NCBI RefSeq assembly: GCF_010093595.1
Contig: NW_022985458.1
Span: forward strand, 434,486 to 498,485
DNA: 64,000 nucleotides
Origin: Mytilinidion resinicola
Taxonomy: Eukaryota; Ascomycota; Dothideomycetes; Mytilinidiales; Mytilinidiaceae
Direction of reading: 5' to 3'
The notes below the pieces were generated by a model. That model ran no database searches. It was not told the DNA's origin and was given only the letters and a program-made list of their open reading frames with translations. The position numbers were made by a program, and so were the translations under genes. This document shows positions 46,900 through 58,837 of this stretch, in pieces; within the stretch, counting starts at the first letter, position 1; every line of letters begins with the position of its first letter.

Positions 46900-47070
46900 T
46901 ATTACTAATAAAATAGTGGACTTTAAAAATATTTCTAATATTCTTATTATAAAAGCTAATAAAGTGCCTAACTACCTTACGCCTTAGCCTTTTTACCTGC
47001 GCGACTTCTATATACGCTATATCCGGAGCTTTATTAGGAAGATGTATAAAGAAATCTTAGCTTTATATAA

Positions 47071-47160
47071 GTATAAGAGTTTATATAGTAAATATAATAA
47101 GTATAAGAGTTTATATAGTAAATATAATAAGTATAAGAGTTTATATAGTAAATATAATAA
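47071..47160 (+). repeat. Perfect 30-bp tandem repeat x3
   Basis: Three identical copies of a 30-bp unit starting GTATAAGAGTTTATATAGTA, in phase with the reading frame (ten codons). The copies show no RIP differences among themselves. Confidence 0.95.
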
Positions 47161-47238
47161 GTATAGCTCTAGTTATTATAACTATATTTTAGTAAGTAGG
47201 CTATTACTAGGAAAATAGGTAATAGCTAACTACTTTAG

Positions 47239-47778
47239 TATTACAACCCGTAATATAAACCACCCGAGCGCAGCGGCACTCGCGGAGACAAGCAAGTAGA
47301 TAAAACTAATTACGCAGAACTAGGTCACGGGACTAAGGGGGTCACGTATAGGGCGCATAGGGATCCTAGATTCCCCCACGGACTGCTAGTAGATGGGAAC
47401 GATCTAAGAATAGGACGTCACGAGACAAGAGGTCACGTGTCGGCTTAAGAAGCTCGCAGCGAGCAGGAACGAGCTGGCTCGCTGAACTCGCAGAAGAGCG
47501 GGCAAAGGACGGACTCGCCCGGCTCGCGGACGAGCACAACGAGCATATAGATTTCTTAGGACGGAGCTTTTATATATAAGGACGTTCCTTTGCATAGATA
47601 GGAACCTCGTGTTCAACTTAAAACTTTAATACTACCTATTGGAAGTAATAACCCCGTCTTATACCTGAGATTAATCTTGCCTTACCTTTTAAAGACTATT
47701 GCACCCCGACGATAACTTGACCTATACCCTGCCTTAGTGTGTAATACTTAGAAGGTATAGAAAAAACGACCCGTTATA
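47239..47778 (+). mobile_element. Solo LTR of the Gypsy-2 family, 540 bp
   Basis: Starts TATTACAACCCG (TG altered to TA), ends CGACCCGTTATA, and is flanked by perfect TTTAG duplications (47,234-47,238 and 47,779-47,783). No internal element sequence is present, so it arose by LTR-LTR recombination. Its GC-rich middle (GCTCGC-rich) differs from the other copies and is less mutated. Confidence 0.92.
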
Positions 47779-49471
47779 TTTAGGTTTCTTCTAAGTTCTA
47801 TTATACTGCGCAGTACCTTATATATATATTAAAGGCATGTAAAACTGCTAAAAAGTATTCTAATAAAGAAACCTAAACTTGCTGTTTTAAGCAACTATAT
47901 AACTATATAAAGAAGTTTAGTTCTTATATAGACGCCTTTAATAAAGCTAAAAGTACTAAAATTAAAGCGGCTGGCAGCGCAGAGTTATTTACCTATACTT
48001 AGCAGAAATTACTAAAAGCTTATATAGAAAGGATAAAGGTAAGTATAATTCTACTATAAAGCACGTGTAAGGTATTTACTAACCTTCTACTAGCTAGGAA
48101 TCGGCTATATAGGTTATATAGCTCTAATAAACAAGGTTATTAACGCTAATATAGAGCAGTATCTATTTAAGCAGATAATTTCCTATAAAAGGCGCTTTAT
48201 CTACTATAGCCCTAGGGCTAAGTAGGAAAGGCGTAGAGATAATAGCATAGGAATAGAATAATACCCTAAAGAGTTTTAGGATTAATATAGAAATACCTAA
48301 TTCTATACTATATTAGCTTTTAGATAAAGTGCAGTATAATATAGGGCTTCTAGTGCTATTCCTTTATCTACTTAGGTTTATTTCTTAACCTTAGGGGATA
48401 ACCTTGCCTTTTTAGGGCTAGAGTTAAAAGTGCTATTAGTTTGGCAGGCCTTAGTCTACGCTAGTATTTTACCTGCGTAACGCCTGCTTCTATAATGCGC
48501 TTATATTCCTTAAAAACTTCCTAGTAATTAAAAAGTTCTAACTTATATATAAAGGAGTTCTAAGTATTATTATATCCTAGCTATTTAATTAGGTACTAGG
48601 TGCCTTAAGCTGTAGTTTTATAGTTAATAACGGCCTTAACTTCCTATGCATTATCCTAGTCTTCTAACTCTACTTAAAAAGAGTAAAATTCCCCTTTATA
48701 TACCTTATAGGGCTTAAGGAGTTGTATATAGAAAATAGGGTATAGGCGTTATATAGAAGGAGAGAGCTCTAGCTTATAAGCTTAGGAGCTTACAGCCTTA
48801 AAAATCTTAAAAGGACCTAGAAACTTATTATCTAGTTTTTTATACGGGCGCTTAGTTTAAATATTTTTAGATAAAAAAAGAATAAGCTGCCCTTTTATAA
48901 AGTGCTTTAGTAAGTATACGCAGTTATAGTACTTCTGCTAAAGCTTCTAAGCATACTTAAGGTTTTTTATAGCCGCGTTGCGTGTATTTTATATATAAAG
49001 AAGATGCGCGTTAGCTTTCTATATATTCCTAGAGAAGGGGTTAGAAAACGCAGTATTGGTTTCTTTAGGAATATCACCCTGCTAGTCGGACTCGGGTACG
49101 CTATTAGGGAAAATTAGTTATACGCCGTAGGCCAGTTTAATAGAAGTAAACTTAGTAGAGGTATATATCTTTAAATTATATATAAACTCCGCGGTAGGAA
49201 GGTATTTAACCTAGTTATCCTGCTAGTAGTTTATAAATATTTTTAGGTATACTTTAAGCTCCTAATTTTATTATTCTATCTGCCTATTAGATTAAAGATA
49301 GAAAGCAGTGCTTAGCTTATACTTAATTTTAAGATTATAGTATATTTTACTCTAGTATTTGCTTATAAAAACTGTTCTATAGTTAGATATAAGGCTAATA
49401 GGAACTCCGGAGGTTAAGAATGCTTAAAATAATAGCTTTATAAGGGCTGCTAAGTTAATAGTCTTATAATA

Positions 49472-51311
49472 ACGTATTCTACAAGCGAGCCGTCCACCTA
49501 AGTAAGCCGTCCACTTTATTATAAAAACCGGCCTTAAACGTTAATTGCTCTACAACGCCAATAGATATTAACTATATATAACTTGTAGCCTAATCTGCAG
49601 CAACCTCTGCATTACTTTTGCACGTACGAATATTGTGCCCTAGCTTGCCGCAGCGTCTATAGCGCCGCGCGCTCCCGCTAGAATCTGCCCCGCCTTGCTG
49701 CCTTTTGCTTTGGGCGTCCTTATTAAGCCTTTAAGCAGCTATTTAAGAGCCTGCTTCTATTATTAGAGTTCCTTCTCTCTAGATCCGCTTCTTTTTGCGC
49801 GCCTTACGCTTTATAGCGGCTTTATTTGCCTTTTAAAGGCTGGCAACTATATTACGCAGTAGCGTGGCTTAATATATTATCGTTGCAGCACCTTTAGAAA
49901 GGCTGCTAAGCGTATTAAGAATTGCTATAGGCGAGCTATTTTAATGCCTTTAAATACAATTATAAATTAAAGCTAATTAAGAGCCTAGCTTATAAGCGTT
50001 GCTTAGTGTTTTTAATTCCTATTAAGCCTCCACTATAGCAGGAGGCAATAGCGTACGAAGCCGAATATTAAGCTTTAAGAGCACTGCCTCTAGATTAAGC
50101 AGTATAAGGCCTGCGCCTTAAAAGCCTGCGCAAATATTACTCTTTATAATTAAGTTATAGAAGGCTGCTTTAAATACTAATAAGAACTCTAGCTTTATAA
50201 TGTGGTTAATATAGTAGCGTATTAAGTCCTTAATTTAGCGCCTGTATGCCTTTTTTAACAGCGCAAAGCAGCTAATATTAAGCGGCTGCAGTAGGTGCGA
50301 TAAATGCGCTGGCATACAGAGAGTAATAATATTATTCTCCTTATAAATCTTTTTAAATTCAAGCAAGCGGTAGCTCTTATAGCTATTAATAATTAGCAGC
50401 TAATACATGCCTATAGTGCGATCCTTTATATACTTATTAAAATACTGCAGCCAGGCAATACTAAGCTTATTCGTTGTCCAGCTATTATTGCTTACTGCTA
50501 TAACCTAGTCTAGTAGTATATTATTGCCCTTATACTATGCAGAAAGGTGGTACTTACCTAAAAAGATAATAAATAGCGGGATAGCCTATCTACAGGCATT
50601 AACTCCTTAGATTATTATTATCTATTCGCGATCGCCTAGCTGTATTAATTTTGGACAATTATACTACTTAAAGCCTGTTATAACCACGCCAGTTAAGATA
50701 ACGCCTATTTAGAAGCCAGCTTTATTAAAGTTATATATATTTTTATCTAGGATACTATACTTTGCTTTTATATTGCGTATAAGCTTAAACTAATTGCTAA
50801 TTGCCTTTAGATCCTTATATAAAGCTCTCTAACAATTATACTTTTAATTGAATTGTGTTTTAAGCTTAGGTGTTCGCTTAACAAAGTTCTCTGGCCAGTT
50901 CTTGCCAACGTGGCCGGCGGCGCGCTCGGCGAGCAATTTGTTGGCCATCTCTTGTACAGCATGCAGGTTGGGCGGAAATCCTCGCGAATCTAGGTCGAGT
51001 ATATGTTGAACAACAACTGATTCCTCCAGCTTGGAAAGCTTCTTCGAATTAGGCTCAGAATCGCGTCGTGGGGTCGTTCCAGCGCGTCGATCTCGAAGTG
51101 TGCTTCTGGGTACGTTATATGTCGTAATAGCGCGCCGTTCGCTTTTAAATTGCTGCTGATTGATTGCTGCGATAGCCATGCATATTCGACCTTCATTTTG
51201 TATTAATTGCACGTTGTGTTGTCGACGCATAGTGGTTGGAAGTTAACGCGTCGCGTTTTTGTAATGAAGTGGACGGCTCGCTTAGGTGGACGGCTCGCTT
51301 GTGGAATACGT
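49472..51311 (-). mobile_element. Pogo/Fot1-type DNA transposon, copy C (1840 bp)
   Basis: TA duplications at 49,470-49,471 and 51,312-51,313. Inverted ends start ACGTATTC, with the doubled AAGCGAGCCGTCCACCT word. Same length as copy A but in opposite orientation, inserted in the Gypsy-5 integrase. Confidence 0.95.
49560..51230 (-). pseudogene. Pogo C transposase
   Basis: ATG at 51,230 and 128 open codons to a TAA at 50,844, giving the best-preserved N-terminus in the window: MRRQHNVQLIQNEGRICMA, then SKKLSKLEESVVVQHILDL, and GHVGKNWPENFVKRTPK. The DDE half further left is riddled with stops but aligns in order with copy A. The CCHC knuckle region (about 49,625-49,670) is still recognisable. 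The sharp change from intact N-terminus to ruined catalytic half is shared with copy A. Confidence 0.88.
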
Positions 51312-54300
51312 TAAGGGAGATATTAAACTAGCTTTATAAAGCGGTCGACTAGAACAAGTATACTATTATATTTCTTATTATTTAGGCCCGCTAACTTTAG
51401 GAAATTAGTAATAAAGTTTAAAAAGAAGTGTTTCTATAGCGCGGAAGGGATTTTAAAACTCTGTAGCTCTCTATATAGGGTATACTAACGCGTTTTATAC
51501 TGCTAGCACAGATTATAGTGCTTAATATAGTTGCGAACGTCCTTTATAAAACCTGTTTACGTATACTTACGCCGGATAATATTAAGTATATAGTTAATAC
51601 TATAGTATCCTGCTATAAGGTTATTATAATTGCGCTTAAAGATCTTATTATAAAGAGGTATATACTATAGCATATAGACCTTTTTATTTTTTTAGAAAAG
51701 GTTATTATTATTAAGGTTATAGTCCGAGACACTAGTAAGAAGGTATCTACTATTTAATTATCTAATAATATTTTTAGAGAAAATATCTCTTTCCTATATT
51801 ATATAAATAAAGTTAATAAGTAACTTAGGTAGTTTCTCTGTAAATGCGGTTTCGGTTAATATAGCTGTAACTGCTTAACACTAAGGAATATAGGTTGCTG
51901 CGGCCTATATTCTAGTAATCTCGCCGGCGCAGCGCACAGTAAGACTTATATAGGTGTTAAAAGGTTTATTTACCTGCACTAGAGGTAATTCCCTAGGGTC
52001 TAATATAATTAGGTAATAATAGGAGAGATATATATAGTTAAGTTAAGCCTGTAGCTCCTTAGCGCTATAGTAGTAAGCGTTGCTTACAGGCTTTACGCCT
52101 GTATTTTATAAGGTAGGGGTAGCAGCCCCTAATAAACCGCCCTTAAGGTTTATTACTCTTAACTTTTATTAAAGAGTAGGTAGTATAGTATTAAGGCCTG
52201 TATACTTACTATTTTATTTAAAGCTATAAGCGTAGTTTAGTTAGTAAGAAAGCCCGTCTATAGGATTTAAAACGCCCGGCTTATACTTAATATTAAAATT
52301 AAACTAAAAAAGTTGCTCTATATAGCGGGCCTGCCTTAGCAACAGCACCTTAGTACTTATAAAGTACCTTAAGTTATTATAGTCGCTAAGCACGCAAATT
52401 GCATATAAAGCGCCTTTAAGGTAGTACTGCTAGTGCTTAAAGCACTCTATAATAGCATATAGCTCCTTATTATAGGTGTTATACTAAGTCTATATTATTA
52501 AACTTCTAGCTATAGTATATAATTAGGTGCCAGTAATTTTAATCCTGTTTACCTATTGCGTTTTAAACTGGTTAAAGAAGTATATCTAAATAGGTAAAAT
52601 CGGACGCATCTATAATAAGTATAAGCGGTAATTGCAGGTTATAGTGCCGGAGCACTAGTGCCTGCATAAATGCTGTATATAGTGTGGAAAATACATACGC
52701 TATATTATTAGGCCAGTTCTATAGCTTATACTACTTTATAGAACCTTTTTTTAACTTCTTCCTTTTTAGTTTTAGAGTTGTCCCTTCCCCCTTTTAAGGG
52801 GGCCGAGAGGCCTATAATATATACGCGTTTAGCTTACTTACTAGCTATAAGAAATTCTAAATAAAGCAGCAGTAGAAGTTTATAAAGCCTAGGAACACCT
52901 GGATATTATAGTATTTCTCTAGCTTAGGCTATTCTTTAATTGCTTTAACGTGGACTAGGTCTATAATAACACCCTTTAGGGTAATAATAAACCCTAGGAA
53001 CTTAATATATTTAGTATAGAAAGCGTATTTAGATGCTTTAGCATAGAGTCTAAACTTAAGTAGCTATTTAAGAACTTGCTTAACGTGCTTAATATATTCC
53101 TTTTTATTCTTTAAGAAGATAAAAATATTATTAAAATAGACAACGTAGGATTAGTTAAGAAGGCCGGCTAAAGCTTTATAAATATAGCTTTAGAAAATTA
53201 ACAGTGCGTTAGCTAGCCCGAAAGGCATAATAAGGTATTTATAATAGCTATAGCGGGTGCGGAATACAGTTTTCTACTCGTCGCTTTCCTTTATATAAAG
53301 TTAGTAATATATATTATATAGATCTAACTTAGTAAAAATCTTTACTTATAAAAAGCAATCTAGTATCTTACTAATAAGAGGGAGTAGGTATTAGTTCTTT
53401 ATTATAATTAAATTAAGACTATAATAGTTAATATATAGCTGTATTATTCTATCGGCCTTTAGTATAAACAGGATTAGGGCACTAGTAGGTAATTTACTTA
53501 GTTATATCTAGCTTTTACTAAAAGAGCTTTCTAAGTACTTTTAAAGGATCTGTAGTTCTTTCTATAAGAGATTATAGATTAGCTTATATAGTAGTATTAT
53601 ACCTTTCTCTAAGTTAATTATATAATTATACTTAGAGTTTTAATATAGAATGCTTGCAAGGTTCTTTAAAAAGGTTTCTAAATGCTAATAGTAGTAATCT
53701 AGAATAGTCTGTTCCGCTTATATTGCGGCAACTATTACTAATATATATGTATTAGGTAGCTATTACAGGTTTAGGTGTAGTTTATATGCGCGGATTATAA
53801 GAACTTATACTGTATTAATATACTATTAGTATAGAGAAAAAGGGTATAGTTCTAGGTTCCTATTACTACTACTTTAGGTGGTAAAAACCTTTTTAGGGAA
53901 TAAATTAGGGGATGCGTAAATAGAAGAGGATACCTTATATTCCGCGCTGTATTTAAATTTGCCGGGGTATAGCTAGTACAACTCCTCGCCCTTATTTAGG
54001 TTATTAAGCAGATTTTATAATAAGTATACCTAAATATAGGTTTTAGAGATTTCGCTCTAGATAAACATCCCGTTACAGAAACTAATTATTAGATCTGCTT
54101 TCTTTAACTAATCCTACCTAAAAATTAGGTTGTATCCTGTAAACTTAGCTCTCTAGAAAACCTGCGGACTAATAGTCCAGTTAATTAAATAAAAGTTTCT
54201 TACCCGGGTAAAAAGAGAGTAGTAGTTAAAAATCTCTATTAGATTATTATTAAGAAAGGTGGCTATTAGCCTATAGCTTATATATAAAGCGGCGGTAAGG

Positions 54301-55531
54301 CTATAGTATTTTATAAGGTTCTAATAGATAAGGTTAAGTTAACAACCTATATTAAAGAGAGTATAGAGGTATTATAGCCCTTATAGGGTTTTAAGTATAA
54401 TATACTATATAATTCTCTTTTAATTCCTATTAGTATTAGGCCCTAACTATAACTAGAAGAGTTTAGCAATTAGAGTAGTTAGTTTTTTAAACTGCTGTTA
54501 CCTTACTTCCCCTATTTCTAGTTTAACTTCTAGTTATTACTAGTAGAGTTTTTACCCTTACCTTAGTAGCCCTGGCAAGGCGCTTATAAGCTGCCTGCGC
54601 TGCTAGTACTGCCTTATTAGGGTGTAGATCTATTAGGAAGTAATATAGTATTACCCTTCTAATAGTCTTTAGAAAATAGGTTGCCCTTATAGCAGTTAGT
54701 ATTATTACTGCCGCTATTAGAACTACAGCTACGCTTCTTATTATATATTATAGCAGCAGCCTGCTTAGCAAATCTAGATAATAAGGCCTTAGTAAGGCCC
54801 TTAATCTATTCTACCTTATAAATATATATAAATAAATCCTTAGCTATAGTAACTTTTTTAAGGTTTCCTTACTTTAGAAGGGCAATTTTTATAGTTTTAT
54901 AGATATAGCTATAGAAAAAATCTACGTAAAAAGCCTTACTATAGAATAGTATATTATCCAGAAGTACCTTAATATAGAGAATATACTAGAGAAATAAATT
55001 AAACTTTTAGTTCTTTTTCTAAAAGGCTGTATAAAATACAGTAGCTGTTTTAAAGTAGTAAATAGTTAAACTCTAGATATAGTCCTATATAATACGCCTT
55101 AAGTCTGCCTAAAAAAGTAGTAAGCTATTATTTATAAGTATTTTAAGTTAATATTAGGTTTTCTTATAGAGGTTAACTATGTTTTTAAGGCCCTATTAGG
55201 CCTACTAAGTACGTTAGTTGCTGTCTATAAAAATAGCGCTAATTTTAAACTAGGACTTTATAGCTATATACTAAATATTATAGTTTTTTTAGGTAATTAA
55301 GCCTATAAGCAGCGCAGGTAACTTTATAAGGTGCGCTAAGTTAATAGTTACTTATTTAGCTTCCTTATAAAGCGCAAGCTATTTATCTAAAAAGGGGCTA
55401 TACGCGCAGCGCGCATTATAGGGGGACTAAGAAGTTAATAAAGGAGAAGTAAAAATAGTAATAACTTTTTACAACGTTTTTTTCTTATACTTTATTAAGT
55501 TATTGCAGCTATAGTAGCTTTTACAGGATAC

Positions 55532-56035
55532 TATAACAGGTCGTTTCTTCTATACCTTCTAAGTGTTATATACTAAGGCAGGGTATAGGTTAAGTCGTCG
55601 TCAGGGTGCAATAGTCTTTAAAAGGTGAGGCAAGATCAATCTCAGGTACAAGACGGGGTTGTTACTTCCAATAGGTAGTATTGAAGTCTTAAGTTGAACA
55701 CCCGGTTCCTATCTATGGAAAGGAGCGTCCTTATATATAAAAGCTCCGTCCTAAGAAATTTATCTGCTCGTTCGGCTCGCTGCCTCGAGCCTCGCGAGCT
55801 CTGTCCCGGCTCGCAGCCTCGAGCTCCTCGAGCCATCACGTGACCTCTTCCTCGTGATGTACCGTTCTAGATCGTTCCCATCCACCAGCAGTCCGTGGGG
55901 GAATCCAGGATCCCTATGCGTCCCACACGTGACCCCCTTGGTCCCGTGACCTGGTCCTTCGTGATCAGCCTAATCTGTCTGCTTGTTTCCGCGAGTGCCT
56001 CTGCGCTCGGGCGGTTTGTATTACGGGTTGTAACA
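55532..56035 (-). mobile_element. Solo LTR of the Gypsy-2 family, 504 bp, minus strand
   Basis: Reverse-complement copy ending CGGGTTGTAACA at 56,035 and starting TATAACAGGTCG. Flanked by perfect GATAC duplications (55,527-55,531 and 56,036-56,040). It is the least RIP-altered of the four family LTRs in this window, and about 30 bp shorter in its GC-rich middle. Confidence 0.92.
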
Positions 56036-56347
56036 GATACTTAGCTATATATTTAGTAAGCTAATATTAGGCCTGCTCTAGAAGGGCTAGAATTAGCCCT
56101 TTATCTCCAGGGTTATCCTTATTATTAGCAAATGTTTTCTGCGCGTTGCGGGACGCATGCGTTCCGTCTGCGAGTTGCTAGTAAGCAATTAGGTCGGCTT
56201 CGGCTGTGTTAAGTTGTTCCGACCGTCTTCCTATAGTAGGGGCGGTGGAGGAGGATTCTCCGGAATTTATTATTTTAGCAATTAGGTTGGGTATAAGCTG
56301 GCTGCCTTCTATAAGGAAATATAAAGGATTTAAATATAAGGGAAAAG
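56036..56347. other. Spacer left of an LTR fragment
   Basis: Mixed composition. Two overlapping open frames on opposite strands (56,178-56,381 minus and 56,206-56,394 plus) lack recognisable motifs. The last 15 bases (ATAAGGGAAAAG) match the purine tract before the Gypsy-3 LTR. Confidence 0.4.
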
Positions 56348-56579
56348 TGTATAGCAAGGGGCTTATAGATAGGATTAACAACTTTATATATTAAGAGACA
56401 AATCCTTAAGAAATTATAATGCATAGCCTAGAGCTATATATACCCCGGCCTAAGTAAGCACGTAACTTGCAGAGGCCTTGCAGGCTATACGCCTGCGCAG
56501 GCAAGCTGTATAAATTGGAAAGGATATATCTACATCCTATTTTATAGCTATATACTATAGGTGCTCCGGTTACCTTATA
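56348..56579 (+). repeat. LTR of the Gypsy-3 family, 232 bp
   Basis: Starts TGTATAGCAAGGGGC and ends GGTTACCTTATA. Colinear with 38,329-38,560 over its full length. The preceding purine tract is also shared, so it is the 3' LTR of a truncated element rather than a clean solo LTR. No target duplication seen. Confidence 0.75.
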
Positions 56580-57354
56580 TAAATAGAATACTACCCGAAG
56601 ACTTCTATTAAAAAATATAAGTATAAATATCGGCCTATAGCTGTCCAACTCTACTATATTATCTAAAAAATTTTACTGGAAGGAGAGGGGTATTGTTATA
56701 GGCTACGCCCTGGGCTTCTTCTTATTAACTACCTTATAAGGCTCGGCTTATCCCTTATATTAATTTAAACCAACGCAGTGCTAATTTATATAGCCTACCT
56801 AACTTATATAGCCTGCCGGCTTTATAAACTTAGTATAGAATTAGTTCTATTCTAAGAACCTAAATTCTATACTAAAACTAGCTAGGCTGTTCCACCCTGT
56901 CCAATTTATAACGCCTTAATTTATCCTTTCTATTCCATATTATCCGTCCTGGTTTATAAGCCGTCACTAGGACCTATTCTAAGATTGAATCTCTATTTCT
57001 AGGAATTGGCTAGGCTGTTCCACCCTGTCCGATTCATCAAACCATATACTAACACATGTTCTCACGACCTAGCCGCTCGAACGGCCGCTCAATTGGCCAC
57101 GCATTCTTTCCGTTTCACGTAGCCTCCTACGGAGCCTCCTTCACATTGCGGCACGACGATGCAGCACGACATTACAACCCAAGCACGATGATGCAGCACG
57201 ACGATACCGTACGGAGGAGGACAGGACGGCTGCATCACTTTCTCGACGATGAGGTATATAGGCAGCGTGTATTCGCAGTTTAGATCTTTAATGAATTCTT
57301 CTTGTACTTAATACAATCTATTGTTTCAGGCCTACGGCCCTTACAGTTATTGCT
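56580..57354. other. Spacer with a 22-bp direct repeat and LTR-like texture
   Basis: GCTAGGCTGTTCCACCCTGTCC occurs at 56,881-56,902 and again at 57,009-57,030, followed each time by a similar RATTYAT. GGAAGGAGAGGGGTATTGTTATAGG at about 56,678 looks like a purine tract followed by an LTR start, but no end or partner was found. 57,056-57,330 is of normal composition, with GATGCAGCACGAC repeated. Confidence 0.4.
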
Positions 57355-57637
57355 CCTTCACAATTCCTCTAGCTTTAAAAGCTTCTTTAAATTGGCCTTA
57401 TAATCGCGTCGAGCAGCTGTTCTAGCGCGTTGGTCCTTGAGCGTGGTCCTTGAGACACTGTATGTTGCAATAGCACGTCGTTCGCTTTGAAATTGATTTT
57501 TATTAATTGCTGCAATAGCTAGACATATTCGGCCTTCGCTTTGAAATGATTGCGCGTTGTGTTGTTGAGGCATGGTGGTTGAAAGTTAACGGAACGCGTT
57601 CCTTTGATGGGGTGGTCGGCTCGCTTGTGGAGTACGT
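57355..57637 (-). mobile_element. Truncated pogo element, copy D
   Basis: Only the 5' end (on the minus strand) remains: a terminal repeat ending GGAGTACGT at 57,637, followed by TA, with a single instead of doubled GGCTCGCTTGTGG word. ATG at 57,573 then opens 71 codons: MPQQHNAQSFQSEGRICLA, AAINKNQFQSERRAIATYS, SRTTLKDQRARTAARRDYK. This is clearly related to copies A and C but a distinct sequence. It stops at TAG 57,358; the rest of the transposase and the other end are missing. Confidence 0.82.
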
Positions 57638-57746
57638 TACACCTACAGAGTATATTTCCTCTCTACTTTGCCGCCTAACATGATTAACTGATTAAAGGGC
57701 AGCTCTAGAAAAGATGTGGGTTAAAAAGGTAAACTAGAAGCCAGTT

Positions 57747-58408
57747 CTAGATTGCATGCTGAATGCTACGCTGAGTCTTGGCAAGCAGTTGTACGATTTT
57801 AAGGGCTCGAATGTCACGGTGTTACCGGATGAGCCGGTGGATATTGAGAGGTGTGAGGGCATAGCGTATTTGCCCCTTGTTTCCATTGAGAAAGCAGAGA
57901 AGACCGCGGTAAGGTCATAGCAGCTTCATGGCATTGTGGTGAAGCGTTTGCTAAGGGATTTTCAGCAGTATAAGAGAGTGGGTTATTTTTACATGGATAG
58001 GAGTTTATCGTGGGATTTGCTGAGGCTGTAACGGTATTGCCCGTTACACGCGCTACGCCGTGGCGTAGCTTGCCCCTGGTCCTGCTAGCCCTAGCTCGCG
58101 GCCCGTCCTGTACATAGACCTGCCTCTGCCCCTGCTTCTGCTCTTCACCAATTCTCTTGATTCATCACACAGCTGTACGTAGCTATCATCAATTGAATCT
58201 AATGCTTGTTCATCTCGCGTTCATGTCTGATACATCGTCGTCGTGACAGAGGCGTCTCACCAGGTTGGGGAACGGGGGCAGTTGGAACTTATTTGACGGT
58301 GATGTTGAAGGTTTGCTACCTAAGTTGCCTCCAAGGTTGACTGGAATTGCCAAGCATTTAAATACCAGAAGCTTCCAAGAGATATGGGATCTATTCCGCT
58401 TCAAATGA
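57747..58408 (+). pseudogene. Unknown gene (C-terminal part) interrupted by a solo LTR
   Basis: Joining 57,747-58,026 to 58,254-58,408 (solo LTR and one duplication removed) gives 145 codons ending TGA, with one internal TAG. It reads LNATLSLGKQLYDFKGSNV, LPDEPVDIERCEGIAYLPL, LHGIVVKRLLRDFQQYKRV, GYFYMDRSLSWDLLRRLTRL and, after the junction, GGSWNLFDGDVEGLLPKL to SFQEIWDLFRFK. The GIVVKRL...YKRVGYFYMD pattern faintly recalls C-termini of HET-domain incompatibility proteins, but the HET domain is not here, so this is only a guess. The 5' part is lost towards pogo D. Base composition is normal. Confidence 0.6.
58027..58248 (+). mobile_element. Solo LTR, 222 bp
   Basis: Starts TGTAACGGTATTGCCCGTTA and ends CGTCGTCGTGACA. 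Flanked by perfect 5-bp duplications GAGGC (58,022-58,026 and 58,249-58,253). Contains the inverted repeat GCTACGCC-GT-GGCGTAGC. Excision restores the host reading frame. There is no RIP damage, so it is comparatively young. Confidence 0.9.
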
Positions 58409-58837
58409 TGTCGATGTTGACATCACGTGATGCAATTTCTGCCAAGCGCTCGCTCGATCCAAATGCTTTTCGGTCCTCAGTAATCCATCAACCTCATCCC
58501 CGGAATCGTCTTTTCATCATGCGACTATCCTTGGCATAGTACCAGCTATTGGCATCGCCGAACCGCCTGCGGTCATGCTCATCGTCATTCTACTAACCTG
58601 TTTCTCCCTATTGATGGATTAGAATACGCACGGTTCGGTTCATAGATCTCGTGGAGATTTACGGGTTCTAATGTAAGTTTAATGCCATCCTTCGCTGTCT
58701 GTGAGGGTTTGAGATATCCCGATCTTCAAATCACCAGGAAAGGTCCTTCGAGGAGGATCGTTCGAATTTCAACTTCCAAGGTTTCCGCTGACGAAAACAA
58801 CGAGAACTGCGGCGTAACTATGGGACGGAATCAGCAT
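58409..58837. other. Intergenic region, convergent 3' ends
   Basis: Normal-composition DNA between the interrupted pseudogene (plus) and the DUF6594 gene (minus), so it should hold both 3' UTRs. A plus-strand open frame running from 58,682 into the DUF6594 gene is antisense to it and not supported. Confidence 0.5.

Larger units (their letters stand above)
46900..48060 (+). pseudogene. Gag-like or unknown ORF carrying 30-bp repeats, split by a solo LTR
   Basis: One plus-strand frame is readable from about 46,910 (VDFKNISNILIIKANKVPNY, FIRKMYKEILALYK) through three copies of a ten-residue repeat (KYKSLYSKYN). It then crosses the solo LTR at 47,239-47,778 and continues as SKFYYTAQYLIYILKACKTA and IKKFSSYIDAFNKAKSTKI, with few stops. 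The high Lys/Tyr/Ser/Asn content is exaggerated by RIP. No family recognised; a transposon gag or a cargo gene are both possible. Confidence 0.4.
48510..54300 (-). pseudogene. Gypsy-5 pol
   Basis: The RT box is VVYFNNIFIF on the minus strand, with the YFNN core at 53,127-53,138 (from YFDD). Integrase lies on both sides of pogo C. Left of it, reading leftward from about 49,440, are LTSGVPISLISNYRTVFISK, NLKIKYKLSTAFYL, YLPTAEFIYNL and FTSIKLAYG. The chromodomain reads EVKAVINYKTTA, then YLIK, a TGG-to-TAG-type stop, LGYNNT and SFIYKLELFNY. An end motif PIFYIQLLKPYK (about 48,700) precedes the chromodomain, as in related elements. Confidence 0.78.
48360..55531 (-). mobile_element. Gypsy-5: RIP-degraded chromovirus on the minus strand, with pogo C
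   Basis: Read on the minus strand it has, right to left, a gag-like region (about 55,400-54,400), RT, RNase H, integrase (split by pogo C) and a chromodomain near 48,515-48,620. Neither of its own LTRs was identified: the Gypsy-2-family LTRs at 47.2 and 55.5 kb are solo insertions with their own target duplications and opposite orientations. Limits are therefore approximate. Confidence 0.75.

Noticed and set aside
47239..56035. The LTRs at 47.2 and 55.5 kb as the two ends of one element
   Set aside because: They are in opposite orientation and each has its own different perfect target duplication (TTTAG and GATAC), so both are solo LTRs.
57057..57330. Possible LTR with TG...CA ends
   Set aside because: The ends TGTTCTCAC and TTGTTTCA look LTR-like, but flanking sequences show no target duplication and no second copy is in the window.
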